Assembly (NCBI GenBank): GCA_947589675.1
Contig: CANQCI010000008.1
Coordinates: 1-47,984, forward strand
Length of the DNA stretch: 47,984 nt
Direction of reading: 5' to 3'
Origin: an uncultured Bacilli bacterium
GTDB lineage: Bacteria > Bacillota_I > Bacilli_A > RF39 > UBA660
The notes under the pieces are model-generated. The model worked only from the letters and a program-made list of their open reading frames with translations, was not told the origin of the DNA and did not search any database. The position numbers were made by a program, and so were the translations under genes. This document shows, in pieces, positions 9,464-20,615 of the stretch (the stretch's first letter is position 1; the number at the start of each line of letters is the position of its first letter).

Positions 9464-11551
9464 CTATCCTAATATTATCGGATTACTACTTGTTCCCTCA
9501 CCCCAGACATACATCACATTGGAGTTGAGATAGAAGGACGGGCGCGCGGCATAGCTAGCAGTAGTCGTCAAAGGCGCAGTCACACACCCAAACGTATTAG
9601 CACCGAAGGCGTGAGTAGGAGCACTTGTATTTGGCGTGATAAACCAAAAATCATCACCAATCCAAGTCCAGTTATCCCAGGCGGCTAACCGATAATCTTG
9701 CAAAGTTGATACATATCCGGGCAAGCTCCATCTATCTTTCGTAGCCCCATAGTAATAATCGGTAACATACATCAAACCAATTTTGGCTGAATGAGTTAAT
9801 GGGGTCTTGGAATCGCCAAGTTCATTTTCATAAGCGGTGCGTGCTCCTTGTTCATGACCTAAAGGATATGTCATGCCACCCACTTGCCATTCAGTCGTAG
9901 CAATCATGTTAGCCCAATCATTTAATTTTCCAAGATATGTTTCATTTAAATTATGCGTATTTAATTCACTATTGCTCCAAACATTTTGCCCATTTTTATC
10001 CCAAGTGTACCTTGGCCACTCATCATGATTGCCAAGATAGGTATTATATGGACCTCGAGAGCCAGAACTAGCAAAATCACCATCTTCACCGAGTAAATCT
10101 TTCCCCGCTTCATCGGCTTTCACTAATTTTATTTGATATTCATTTCCTATTTTAAAAGCTCCGATTATCCGATAGAGATTTTCGACATTTGAACAATCCC
10201 CACCAAAACAAACAAAGTTTTTAATGTTATTATCACTTATGTAACCAGCGGCAATAGCCTTGGTTAATGCTTGTTTTAATGATGTTAAATTTTCTATATT
10301 TGGATTATAACTTAATGTGTATTTAGGATTAGTTGCACAATAATCATTACTGTTTGTAGATAGAGTTCCATTACAATCTAATTTGATTATATCATTGATA
10401 GTACCATATTGAGCATCCTTGGCTCTTTGGGTTAATTGGTAGTCACCACCTGTAAAGCGATAGGATAAATCATTGGCATCTTGCTCAGTTATAGTTCCAT
10501 TATGATAATATAACTTAGTATCTTCGTACTTACTATTTTTATTATATAAGCCTATTACACATTCTGCTAAATTGCCTCCATTTGGACAAGCATCAGCCAA
10601 TGTCTTTTTCGGAGTTATACTTTCTTCAATTACTTTTACTATTTCTTCATCATTAAAGGATATCTTCGTACTTACTTCATATTTCTTACTTTCCGTTAAA
10701 TTATCAAATGTATAACTATAAACATTTGTATCTTCATTACTGGCTTCATGCCAATCTTTATCTTCATCAGCATTAATTTTAAATGACACATTATCAATCG
10801 TATCCTCATAATCAGATATTGTAGCTATTACTTTCATACTGTCATTAGTTATATTCGTTGTTTCAACTTTGACATTAGGTAAGGTTCCAGCTGTTATAAT
10901 GGCTTGAGCATTAAATGTTTTTCCGGTATTTACTTGTTGGTCATAATCATGATTGATTAATATTATTTTTATTTGCCATGTTTCATCTGCTTTACCATTA
11001 TTTTCATCATCACTTGGTTCAGCACTTATTTCTTCGGTTAATTTAATTGGAATTAAACCGGTGGCTGTTGTTATATCAAATCCTTTAAGAGGATTTTCTT
11101 CATCATCAACATCTGCAACTGATACATATTTTATTGATGTATCATCTAAAGTTTCTAAAGGCTTACCATCTGGATTAATTACTTGTAATATTAGTTCAGG
11201 AATACCTGCTTTGGTATAAACAAATGGATTATTTATTAAATTTAAGTAAACATTATAAGTTTCGGAAGCTGTATAATTACCATTGTTCGCTACCAAGTGG
11301 GCTGACACGGTAGTGTCTCCCTCTTGGTTTGGTTCTCCACTTTTAAAGTTATCACTATTGGCGTCAATAGTAATGGGATTTCCCTTGGTGAATGTCAGTG
11401 AGTCTGTTGTTCCTGCTTCAACATTAATATTAGCACTACCACCTGTTCCCTTTTGGGCGGCAAAGTAGGCATAAGTTGCTCCGATTGCCACCAAAAGAAA
11501 TGCAAGTAATGCTATGACAATTAACTTTTTATTTTTCTTAATTTTATCCAT
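9464..11551 (-). CDS. SipW-type signal surface protein, family member 2
   Basis: This is a 695-residue exported protein. After MDKIKKNKK comes a hydrophobic signal ending GATYAYFAAQKGTGGSA, then INVEAGTTDSLTF and a TasA/camelysin-like first domain, a fibronectin-like linker (about residues 240-330), and a C-terminal lectin-like domain (VCFGG, LYRIIGAF, IGLMYVTDYYYG, ARPSFYLN). This C-terminal pattern resembles DUF6273/C-type-lectin-like folds. I start at the ATG at 11551, with GAGGGTG upstream, because the longer frame runs through the promoter T tract. The 3' end (about 9500-9660) is richer in G and C than the rest. The gene with its promoter lies between two inverted MITE-like copies. It is probably a matrix or adhesion protein. 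Confidence 0.85.
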   Translation of the reverse strand: MDKIKKNKKLIVIALLAFLLVAIGATYAYFAAQKGTGGSANINVEAGTTDSLTFTKGNPITIDANSDNFKSGEPNQEGDTTVSAHLVANNGNYTASETYNVYLNLINNPFVYTKAGIPELILQVINPDGKPLETLDDTSIKYVSVADVDDEENPLKGFDITTATGLIPIKLTEEISAEPSDDENNGKADETWQIKIILINHDYDQQVNTGKTFNAQAIITAGTLPNVKVETTNITNDSMKVIATISDYEDTIDNVSFKINADEDKDWHEASNEDTNVYSYTFDNLTESKKYEVSTKISFNDEEIVKVIEESITPKKTLADACPNGGNLAECVIGLYNKNSKYEDTKLYYHNGTITEQDANDLSYRFTGGDYQLTQRAKDAQYGTINDIIKLDCNGTLSTNSNDYCATNPKYTLSYNPNIENLTSLKQALTKAIAAGYISDNNIKNFVCFGGDCSNVENLYRIIGAFKIGNEYQIKLVKADEAGKDLLGEDGDFASSGSRGPYNTYLGNHDEWPRYTWDKNGQNVWSNSELNTHNLNETYLGKLNDWANMIATTEWQVGGMTYPLGHEQGARTAYENELGDSKTPLTHSAKIGLMYVTDYYYGATKDRWSLPGYVSTLQDYRLAAWDNWTWIGDDFWFITPNTSAPTHAFGANTFGCVTAPLTTTASYAARPSFYLNSNVMYVWGEGTSSNPIILG

Positions 11552-11577
11552 TTTTTCATACACCCTCAATTTTACCC

Positions 11578-11605
11578 ATACTATCAAAAAAAAAAAAAAA
11601 GTCAA
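11578..11605 (-). promoter_or_regulatory. Promoter of family member 2 with T15 spacer
   Basis: TTGACT (11600-11605) and TAGTAT (11578-11583) on the minus strand are separated by 16 nt, nearly all of it a T15 homopolymer (11586-11600 on the other strand). The start codon at 11551 follows at a normal distance with a GAGGGTG ribosome-binding site. Slippage in the homopolymer would alter -35/-10 spacing. Confidence 0.7.
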
Positions 11606-11660
11606 GAGAACATTTGTTTGCATTTATTCAAAAAAAGATTTTTTTCTTTAATCAGTTCTT

Positions 11661-11813
11661 AAACATTATGGAGTGATGGAATAAATTTTCATTGCTTTTT
11701 AATTTACCAAAAAAGACATAAATAACAAGTATGGTTACAATAATTTATAGAAAGTTATTTCTTTTAAAAATGCAAAAAAAAGTGATGTTTTAACTTATCA
11801 CTCCTTAATGTTT
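11661..11813 (+). repeat. MITE-like element, right copy with terminal inverted repeats
   Basis: This 153 bp element has its own terminal inverted repeats: it begins AAACATTATGGAGTGAT and its end is the reverse complement of AAACATTAAGGAGTGAT. The body is the inverted counterpart of 9308-9455. It has no coding capacity. It lies between the promoter of the surface gene (11578-11605) and the 3' end of ligA, and its terminal GTGAT/ATCAC hairpin is followed by A/T runs, so it may insulate the two units. Confidence 0.8.
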
Positions 11814-11832
11814 AAAAAACTAAAGTAGCTTC

Positions 11833-13860
<2,028 letters not shown>

Positions 13861-14235
13861 TTAGTTAATATTATTTTTTATAGCCTACTTTTTCTTCAAT
13901 TAATTTTTCATTCTATTCATTTTCTAAATCGATACTAAATTAATGTTTGTTCCATATAACAAACTCTTTGAATATTATCTTTAATCTTGTCTAAAATAGA
14001 CATATTATGTGATAAGGAATTTGTGCAGACGATGTCTGCACTTTTTTACTTTTATAACATTCAATATAATAATTTTTCATATTTTTTAAATTTCGTCCAA
14101 AGAAACCATTCATATTTTTTCTTTAAGGTTAATCATACTAATTTGGCTTCATAAATTAGTACCAGCTCTTAACCTAGATTATTGGATTTGTTTATCTCCA
14201 ACTGTATTAATTAATGCTCGCTACCGCCTCATAAT
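13861..14235. other. Intergenic stretch with a hairpin and coding debris
   Basis: These 375 bp separate the nucleotidyltransferase gene from ligA. A perfect 8-bp hairpin (GTGCAGAC/GTCTGCAC, 14023-14041) followed by T6 reads as a plus-strand terminator with no intact gene before it. On the minus strand short interrupted reading frames remain, for example MNGFFGRNLKNMKNYY. They look like an eroded gene, but the family is not recognisable. Confidence 0.4.
14023..14047 (+). terminator. Orphan hairpin terminator
   Basis: GTGCAGAC and GTCTGCAC form an 8-bp stem with a 3-nt loop, followed by TTTTTT. No complete plus-strand gene precedes it, so it may be a relic of a lost gene or end a short transcript. 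Confidence 0.55.
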
Positions 14236-15126
14236 CTATTCCTCCAGATGTTTGGGATATTCTCCTAATTCTACTAATTTTTTTATACTATTTTTAACAA
14301 ATTCTAAATCTTCTCGGTAAGTCATACCAATCCATTTACTTTGACATATGCCACATTTAATTTTAATTTCTCCTGTTTTTAAATATTTTTTTAAAACCCC
14401 AGTTAAAATTAATTCCTTTTCTAAATCGATCTTATTTTGAAGAAACAAAGCTAACTCTTTTTCTAAAAGAGGAAATATGCTAGGCTTTAAAGCTAAGAAA
14501 TTCATTGAAACCGGATAATCAATTGGGAGCTTAGTAATTTTTTTAGTTTCTAAGCTTTCCGCCCAAGCTAAGTTATCTTTAATCATTATTTTACTTTCTT
14601 CCAGATCTTCAAGATAACCATTTTTCGCATAAACAACACCCCTTTTAACTTGTCCATAGGGACTTTGGGTCGCACAAAAAGGATAATTTACCGACAAATA
14701 TTCAAATGGGTCAGTACTTTTATCAAAAAATTCAGTTGCTTGCTTGTAGGCATCCACTCCATAAAAATCATCAGCATTAATTACCACAAAATTTTCGTTC
14801 ACTTTATCTTGAGAGCATAATAAAGCATGGGCTGTTCCTAGCATTTTTACACGGTCTTTGGGAATTTTATCACTCTTTGGTAATTCTTGAAATGCTAATT
14901 CTATTTTTATTTTATCCTGATATTTTTTAATTATCCGTTTTTCAAAATAATCTTTATTTTCTTCTCTAATTACTAAAACTATTTTGTTAAAATTAAAACG
15001 AATAGCATCATATATTGAATAATCAATAATAAATTCGCCATTTTCATCAATACTAGTAATTTGTTTTAAGCCTCCAAAACGACTCCCCATTCCGGCGGCT
15101 AAAATAACTAAAGTTTTTTCCATCAT
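14236..15126 (-). CDS. Sugar-nucleotidyltransferase-like protein
   Basis: The product has 296 residues with an N-terminal NTP-transferase signature, LVILAAGMGSRFGGLKQ, and a metal-binding VVINADDFYG near residue 115. Such enzymes activate sugar phosphates or choline/ethanolamine phosphates with NTPs. The substrate cannot be told here. Two ATGs are adjacent at 15126 and 15123. TAGGTGC precedes them closely, which slightly favours the second. It follows pcrA by 4 nt, so they share a transcript. Confidence 0.75.
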   Translation of the reverse strand: MMEKTLVILAAGMGSRFGGLKQITSIDENGEFIIDYSIYDAIRFNFNKIVLVIREENKDYFEKRIIKKYQDKIKIELAFQELPKSDKIPKDRVKMLGTAHALLCSQDKVNENFVVINADDFYGVDAYKQATEFFDKSTDPFEYLSVNYPFCATQSPYGQVKRGVVYAKNGYLEDLEESKIMIKDNLAWAESLETKKITKLPIDYPVSMNFLALKPSIFPLLEKELALFLQNKIDLEKELILTGVLKKYLKTGEIKIKCGICQSKWIGMTYREDLEFVKNSIKKLVELGEYPKHLEE

Positions 15127-15130
15127 GCAC

Positions 15131-17218
15131 CTACATTTTCTTTAAACCTTGATAATTACTCAAGAACTTCTTAACCCCAATTCTTTGGTTAAAGGCCACG
15201 GTTACAAATCTCTCATCAGTAGCAACTACTACCCCACGACCAAACGTGCTATGCATAACAATATCACCATGTTTAAAATCCGTATTTTCACTATTATAAA
15301 CATTGGTTTTATCAAATTTTCGTTCCCCAAATTCCCTAGTATGATCATCAATATCAATTAAACTAGAATCAATTTCTTCAATAAAGCGACTAGGAATATT
15401 CATCGTGGTATTGCCAAATAATAATCTTTTTTTGGCATTAGTTAAATAAAGCCGATCTTTAGCCCTAGTTATAGCTACATAACATAAACGTCTTTCTTCT
15501 TCTAAATCACTTGGGGATTGTAAGCTCATGGAATGCGGTAAAATATTTTCTTCCATTCCGGCTAAGAAAACACACCGAAACTCTAAGCCTTTCGCCGAGT
15601 GAATTGTCATCAAAGTAATTGCATCTTCATATTCTTTATGTTCGGAAATATCACTGATAATACTTATTTCATCTAAAAAGTCTTCCAAATTAATACTTCC
15701 TGTTTCTTTTTGAAAGTTTTCGGTAATACTCCGAAATTCTTGTAAATTTTCAAGCCTTAGTTCCGCTTCTAAAGACTTATCATTTTCTAATTCTTTCTTT
15801 ATCCCCGTTTTAATTAAAACTTGGTCAATTAATTCTGTTAAGTCGCAAGTTTTAGCATCCATGGTTAATTCTTCAATGATATGTTTAAACTCTAATTCTT
15901 TCGGCTTATTTAAAACATCAAACATGCTGACACCTAAACTTTCGGCTGCAGTACTTAAGCTATCAATCGACTTTGCCCCAATACCTCTTTTAGGTTCATT
16001 GATAACCCGTCTTAAGGAAACATCATCAGCATGATTGGAAATTAACCGTAAATAACATAATAAATCTTTTATTTCTTTGCGTTTATAAAAGTAATAACTT
16101 CCGACTACTTTATAAGGATAATTATTCTTAAGCATTCCATCTTCAAATGCTCTTGCTTGACCATTAGTGCGATAAAGAATGGCAAAATCTTTATAATCAT
16201 AACCCTCATCTAATAACCGATTAATTTCTTCTAAAATTAAATTTACTTCTTGTTTTTCATCGAATGCTCGAAGATATTTTATTTTTAAACCTTCCCCTAG
16301 TTCACTAAAAAGCTCCATATCTTTTCGTTCTTTATTATTTTTTATAACACAGTTAGCTGCATTTAAAATCGTATTAGTACTGCGATAATTTTGATTTAAA
16401 ATAATTGTTTTTGCATCAGGATAATCTTTTTCAAAATTTAAAATATTTTTATAATTAGCTAAACGAAAAGCATATATGGATTGATTAGCATCACCCACCA
16501 CAAATAAATTACGATATTTCTTAGCAAGTAAACTTACTAAGCGATATTGCACTTCATTTGTATCTTGATATTCATCTACCAAAATATATTGATATTTTTC
16601 TTGATATTTATCTAAAATATCGGGATTTTCCAAAAATAATAATACAGGTAATTCTAATAAATCATCAAAATCAACGGTATTATTTTTCCCTAAGTACTTT
16701 TGATATTCAAAATAAACTTGAGCCGCAATACGATCCAAGGGATCATTTAAATACTTATCAATTTCATTAGGTAATAACATTTCATTTTTAATAAAACTAA
16801 TTTTGTTTTTAATATAACTAGGGGAATATTCTTTCACATCATAATCTAAATCTTTCATGATTTTTTTAATAACACTTAAAACATCATCAGCATCAATTAT
16901 TGTAAAATTTCTTTTTAAACCTAAAGCTAAAAAATTCTCTTTAATAATTCTTAACCCTAAAGAATGAAATGTCCCCACAAAAGCCGCATTATCACTAATA
17001 ATATAATTTAATCTTTCTTTCATTTCTTTTGCCGCTTTATTGGTAAAAGTTATCGCTAATATATGATTAGAAGCAATATTATTACTAATTAAATTAGCAA
17101 TCCGGGTTGTTAAAACCTTAGTTTTCCCAGCCCCTGCTCCTGCTAAAACTAAACAAGGGCCACTGATATGTTCGACCGCTTGTAATTGCCGATTATTTAA
17201 TCCATCTAATATATTCAT
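15131..17218 (-). CDS. pcrA: UvrD/PcrA-type ATP-dependent DNA helicase
   Basis: This is a 695-residue superfamily 1A 3'-5' helicase acting in DNA repair and in clearing proteins from DNA. Motifs are LVLAGAGAGKTKVL (Walker A), VDEYQDTN (Walker B), GDANQSIYAFR (III), NYRST (IV), MTIHSAKGLEF (V) and EERRLCYVAITRA (VI). The C-terminal tail DIVMHSTFGRGVVV ... GVKKFLSNY is the PcrA RNA-polymerase-interaction (Tudor-like) module. The start MNILDGLNNRQLQAV is preceded by AGGAG. Length is near the usual 720. Confidence 0.94.
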   Translation of the reverse strand: MNILDGLNNRQLQAVEHISGPCLVLAGAGAGKTKVLTTRIANLISNNIASNHILAITFTNKAAKEMKERLNYIISDNAAFVGTFHSLGLRIIKENFLALGLKRNFTIIDADDVLSVIKKIMKDLDYDVKEYSPSYIKNKISFIKNEMLLPNEIDKYLNDPLDRIAAQVYFEYQKYLGKNNTVDFDDLLELPVLLFLENPDILDKYQEKYQYILVDEYQDTNEVQYRLVSLLAKKYRNLFVVGDANQSIYAFRLANYKNILNFEKDYPDAKTIILNQNYRSTNTILNAANCVIKNNKERKDMELFSELGEGLKIKYLRAFDEKQEVNLILEEINRLLDEGYDYKDFAILYRTNGQARAFEDGMLKNNYPYKVVGSYYFYKRKEIKDLLCYLRLISNHADDVSLRRVINEPKRGIGAKSIDSLSTAAESLGVSMFDVLNKPKELEFKHIIEELTMDAKTCDLTELIDQVLIKTGIKKELENDKSLEAELRLENLQEFRSITENFQKETGSINLEDFLDEISIISDISEHKEYEDAITLMTIHSAKGLEFRCVFLAGMEENILPHSMSLQSPSDLEEERRLCYVAITRAKDRLYLTNAKKRLLFGNTTMNIPSRFIEEIDSSLIDIDDHTREFGERKFDKTNVYNSENTDFKHGDIVMHSTFGRGVVVATDERFVTVAFNQRIGVKKFLSNYQGLKKM

Positions 17219-17304
17219 AAACTCCTCCTAATCCTTAACTCAATTATATCATATACTTTTCTTTTTACCCAAAGAAAAAACAATCAAAATTTACTTTTAA
17301 TAAA

Positions 17305-18525
17305 TTAAATTACTTTTACTTTCTTTCTTCTTTTTCCTCTTTTTATTTTTAAAATTAACCCAATTATAATAATTAAAACGATTCCTAAACCTATTAATAT
17401 TTCTATTTTATATTCTTCTACTATTTCTAAATAATCTATTTCTAACTCTTCTTTTAAAATAATATCAATATTCGCTAATACTTCATCTTCATAACTAATA
17501 GTTAATGTTCCTAATTTATTATTTAGCTTATTATCTTTTGTTATAGTTTCAATTCCTTCATAATTATAATTTAATTTTTCTTTGGTAAAATCATTGGGTA
17601 AATATTTTACTACATCAGCACCTGCGGTAAACGTAACTTCATCAGGTTTTAAATATTTAGTTGGTAATTTTAAAACAATTTCATTTTTAGTTAAAACACT
17701 TTGGTTATGAAAATTATTAATAAAATAATCATATATTGTTTTCGCATCAGTTATATTTTTAAAACCTTGCATGGGAGCCCTCGCGGTAACTAATAGATAG
17801 TTAGTCCCATTAAAGCTCGCAATGCTAGCTAGACACTTCCCGGCCTTTTTAGTAGTTCCCGTTTTTCCGCCCAATACATAAGTCATATTAACATGACTAT
17901 TATTAAGAGAACTTATAACTGTGGAGGAAAAACTTACTTTACCATCACTCGTTTGATATTTTTTAGTTGTTATTATTCTTTTAAAATCAGGATTGGCTAA
18001 AGCATATTTAAACATTGCAGCCACATCTTTAACCGTGGAATAAGCCCCGTCACTATCAAGTCCTGTTTCATTTTGAAAATGGGTATGAAGTAAACCAATT
18101 TCTTGGGCTTTTTCATTCATCATTTCCACAAATTTAGAACGGGAACCAGCAACAGAGCGAACTAAAGCTTGAGCCGCATCTGCCCCACTTGGTAAAAGTA
18201 ATGCATAAAGTAAATCATCATAAGTTAAAATTTGTCCGAGCTTTAACCCTGCCACCGAAGCACCCGCTTCTGCTAAGCCAAAAAAGTCGCTACTATTAAT
18301 TACTACTTTATCATTTAAATTAACATTATCAAGAACTACAAGCGATGTCATAATCTTGGTAAGGGAAGCAATAGCTATTTCTTCTTCACTATTATATTCG
18401 TATAAAATTTTATCTTCATCCAAATTATAAAGAATAGCATTTTTACTATCTAACGCCAAATCTATTCCTAAAACAGGACTAATATAAAAACAAAAACAAA
18501 ATATTAATAATACTACTTTCTTCAA
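17305..18525 (-). CDS. D-alanyl-D-alanine carboxypeptidase (PBP5/DacF family)
   Basis: This 406-residue exported enzyme trims the terminal D-Ala from peptidoglycan stem peptides. The signal peptide (MKKVVLLIFCFCFY) is followed by the S11 peptidase domain with SLTK (nucleophile Ser) and KTGT. The second motif reads SGAD where SGN or SAN is usual. A C-terminal beta domain and a true transmembrane helix with a basic tail (residues about 378-406) anchor it. A TTG at 18525 is chosen as start because AGGTG lies 6 nt before it. The upstream GTG at 18534 is itself part of that site. Confidence 0.88.
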   Translation of the reverse strand: MKKVVLLIFCFCFYISPVLGIDLALDSKNAILYNLDEDKILYEYNSEEEIAIASLTKIMTSLVVLDNVNLNDKVVINSSDFFGLAEAGASVAGLKLGQILTYDDLLYALLLPSGADAAQALVRSVAGSRSKFVEMMNEKAQEIGLLHTHFQNETGLDSDGAYSTVKDVAAMFKYALANPDFKRIITTKKYQTSDGKVSFSSTVISSLNNSHVNMTYVLGGKTGTTKKAGKCLASIASFNGTNYLLVTARAPMQGFKNITDAKTIYDYFINNFHNQSVLTKNEIVLKLPTKYLKPDEVTFTAGADVVKYLPNDFTKEKLNYNYEGIETITKDNKLNNKLGTLTISYEDEVLANIDIILKEELEIDYLEIVEEYKIEILIGLGIVLIIIIGLILKIKRGKRRKKVKVI

Positions 18526-18634
18526 ATTAAACACCTAATTTAATTATAATCTATCCCCTTAAAATAATCATTAAAAAATTGGTTATCCCCAACTTTTTAA
18601 ACTCAAACTTTGAACAGAACTTAAAATCAAAAAA

Positions 18635-18663
18635 TTGAAAAGGAATAAAATAAATGCTATTAT
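18635..18663 (+). promoter_or_regulatory. Promoter of the amidoligase/Fic island
   Basis: TTGAAA (18635-18640) and TATTAT (18658-18663) are 17 nt apart. The first gene starts at 18702 with GGTGG about 9 nt upstream. Confidence 0.6.
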
Positions 18664-18701
18664 ATTAAGCACTTTAGCAAATATTCGGGTGGTTTGTAAA
18701 T

Positions 18702-19532
18702 ATGGATAATAATAAAAGAGAAAATGAGAGAAAAAGACTAGAAAAGCAAAGACTTTTACAGCAAATGGAAAAAGAAATTGAAAGTTTAGAAAAAGAAATA
18801 AAACAACAAAAACTTAGAAATTTAAAAATTAATTCCGTAAAAAATTTAAAAATAACCGCTAGAGTACTACAACTTATTGCCCCTTATGTGGTATCTGCTA
18901 GCATTGTTACTTGGTTCTTTTTTTCAAATGGGATAATTCCCTTTCATCGTGATAAAAGAGAAATATACTCTCGAGTTATGACCGAATTTGATAATTTAGG
19001 TAATATTAGATACGAACAACAATATGCTGATTTTGATGACCAAAACAATGTTTTTAAATTTTATTCACAATGGCAATTACAAGCAGATGGTTTTTATACA
19101 AGAACAATAAAAACTTATAATATTGAAGAAAAAACTTATGAAGAATTAAGAGAATTATTTAATAAAGAAAACTTAACATTAGAAGATTTTTTAGGAAAGC
19201 CTATTTTAACCATTAAAGAAACTAAAAATAATTTAACAGATGATGAGTTAAATAAAGAACCATTTATGCAAGCAATTATCTATAATGTAGATGAAAATGA
19301 TTTTATTATTCAAGAAGAATCTTTTGCAGAAGATATGTATTCAACTATAGGATATTTTTTTCTTCTGGGTGGAGTTGAATTTGTATTAAGATTTTTAAGA
19401 AGTGAGTTTTCTTCATTTAATTTTCGTAAATATGTTGAAAGAGTAAAAGATAATTATCAACTGGCTGATACACAAGAATTAACTCATAAATTAGAAATTA
19501 GACGTGATAATTATAATAGATTGATGAGGTAA
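18702..19532 (+). CDS. Coiled-coil membrane protein of unknown function
   Basis: The product has 276 residues. Residues about 1-45 are a highly charged coiled coil rich in K, E, R and Q. A transmembrane helix follows (about 56-76), then a ~150-residue exposed domain with no recognised motif, and a second hydrophobic segment (STIGYFFLLGGVEFVLRFL), leaving a charged cytoplasmic tail. I do not recognise the family. It ends 6 nt before the amidoligase gene, so the two act together or are at least co-translated. A membrane platform for that enzyme is a possible role. Confidence 0.7.
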   Translation: MDNNKRENERKRLEKQRLLQQMEKEIESLEKEIKQQKLRNLKINSVKNLKITARVLQLIAPYVVSASIVTWFFFSNGIIPFHRDKREIYSRVMTEFDNLGNIRYEQQYADFDDQNNVFKFYSQWQLQADGFYTRTIKTYNIEEKTYEELRELFNKENLTLEDFLGKPILTIKETKNNLTDDELNKEPFMQAIIYNVDENDFIIQEESFAEDMYSTIGYFFLLGGVEFVLRFLRSEFSSFNFRKYVERVKDNYQLADTQELTHKLEIRRDNYNRLMR

Positions 19533-19538
19533 TATATT

Positions 19539-20573
19539 ATGTCTAAAAAAAATGAGTCTATAAATAATCCTTTGTTCCAATATCTTAAACCCCAAAATAA
19601 TGATTTATTTTCTTTAATGAGGGGTTATGATTTACAAGAATTACTTTATTATATAGAAAATTATTATTTAGAGTTAAGAAATTGTCTTGGATTTACTAAA
19701 TATATTACTTTTGGATTAGAGTTAGAATTTGAAAATGCAATGAAAAATCGGATTGAACAAAGATTACGAGAAGTTTCGTTATATAATTCTTGGTCAATTA
19801 AAAATGATTGCTCTTTAATTTCTGGGGCGGAAATTAATTCCCCCATTTTAATTGACAATAAGAATAATTGGCATAATTTAAAACAAGTTTGCTCTATTGT
19901 TAGTCAAAATGGTATTATTGGTACTTATTCGGGAGGCCATGTTCATATTGGAACCCAAGTTTTAGGCAATAATACTGAATCTTGGTTACGTTTTATTAAA
20001 ATATGGTCAGTTTATGAAAATATAATATATAGATTTTCTTTTGGCGAGTTTTTAACAGCAAGAGCAAATATTTTAAGATATGCTAAACCAATGACTACCT
20101 ATTTCTGGGATGATTATCAAAAATTAAAGGAATCATCTTATTTAGAGCTATGGGATATTCTTGAAAGAATATCTCACAGTAGATATCAAGCCGTAAATTT
20201 TGATAATGTAGATAATTTTAAAGAAATAGAAGATGGCAATACAATAGAATTTAGATGTCCTAATGGCACATTAAATCCCATAATTTGGCAAAATAATGTT
20301 AATACATTTGTTAATTTACTACTTTATTCCACAAGTTCTAGATATAATGATGATATAGTGGAAAGTAGAAGAAAAGAAAATAATAATAGATTTTCTAAGC
20401 TAAGTCTGTATGGAGAAATATATTTACAGCAAGCATTAGAATTTAGTGATATGATTTTTACCAATAATTTTGATAAAGTATACTTTTTAAGACAATATCT
20501 TAAATCATTTGAAATTGGTACAAAAGAATTAGTAAAGGCAAAAGAATTTACCCAAAATAGAAAAATTTCTTAA
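19539..20573 (+). CDS. Putative amidoligase enzyme
   Basis: This 344-residue protein has the residues of the Amidoligase_2 family (COOH-NH2 ligases related to glutamine synthetase): FGLELEFE with the metal-binding E-x-E, DCSLISGAEINSP, GGHVHIG with the H-x-H, and a C-terminal EFRCPNGT. Family members are predicted to form amide bonds on small molecules or peptides using ATP. The substrate here is unknown. There is no ATP-grasp or peptidase partner nearby. The flanking membrane and Fic genes suggest a small accessory system rather than core metabolism. Confidence 0.82.
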   Translation: MSKKNESINNPLFQYLKPQNNDLFSLMRGYDLQELLYYIENYYLELRNCLGFTKYITFGLELEFENAMKNRIEQRLREVSLYNSWSIKNDCSLISGAEINSPILIDNKNNWHNLKQVCSIVSQNGIIGTYSGGHVHIGTQVLGNNTESWLRFIKIWSVYENIIYRFSFGEFLTARANILRYAKPMTTYFWDDYQKLKESSYLELWDILERISHSRYQAVNFDNVDNFKEIEDGNTIEFRCPNGTLNPIIWQNNVNTFVNLLLYSTSSRYNDDIVESRRKENNNRFSKLSLYGEIYLQQALEFSDMIFTNNFDKVYFLRQYLKSFEIGTKELVKAKEFTQNRKIS

Positions 20574-20615
20574 TAAATGTTATAATTTAAATGTAGAAAA
20601 ATAGGAGTTATAACT

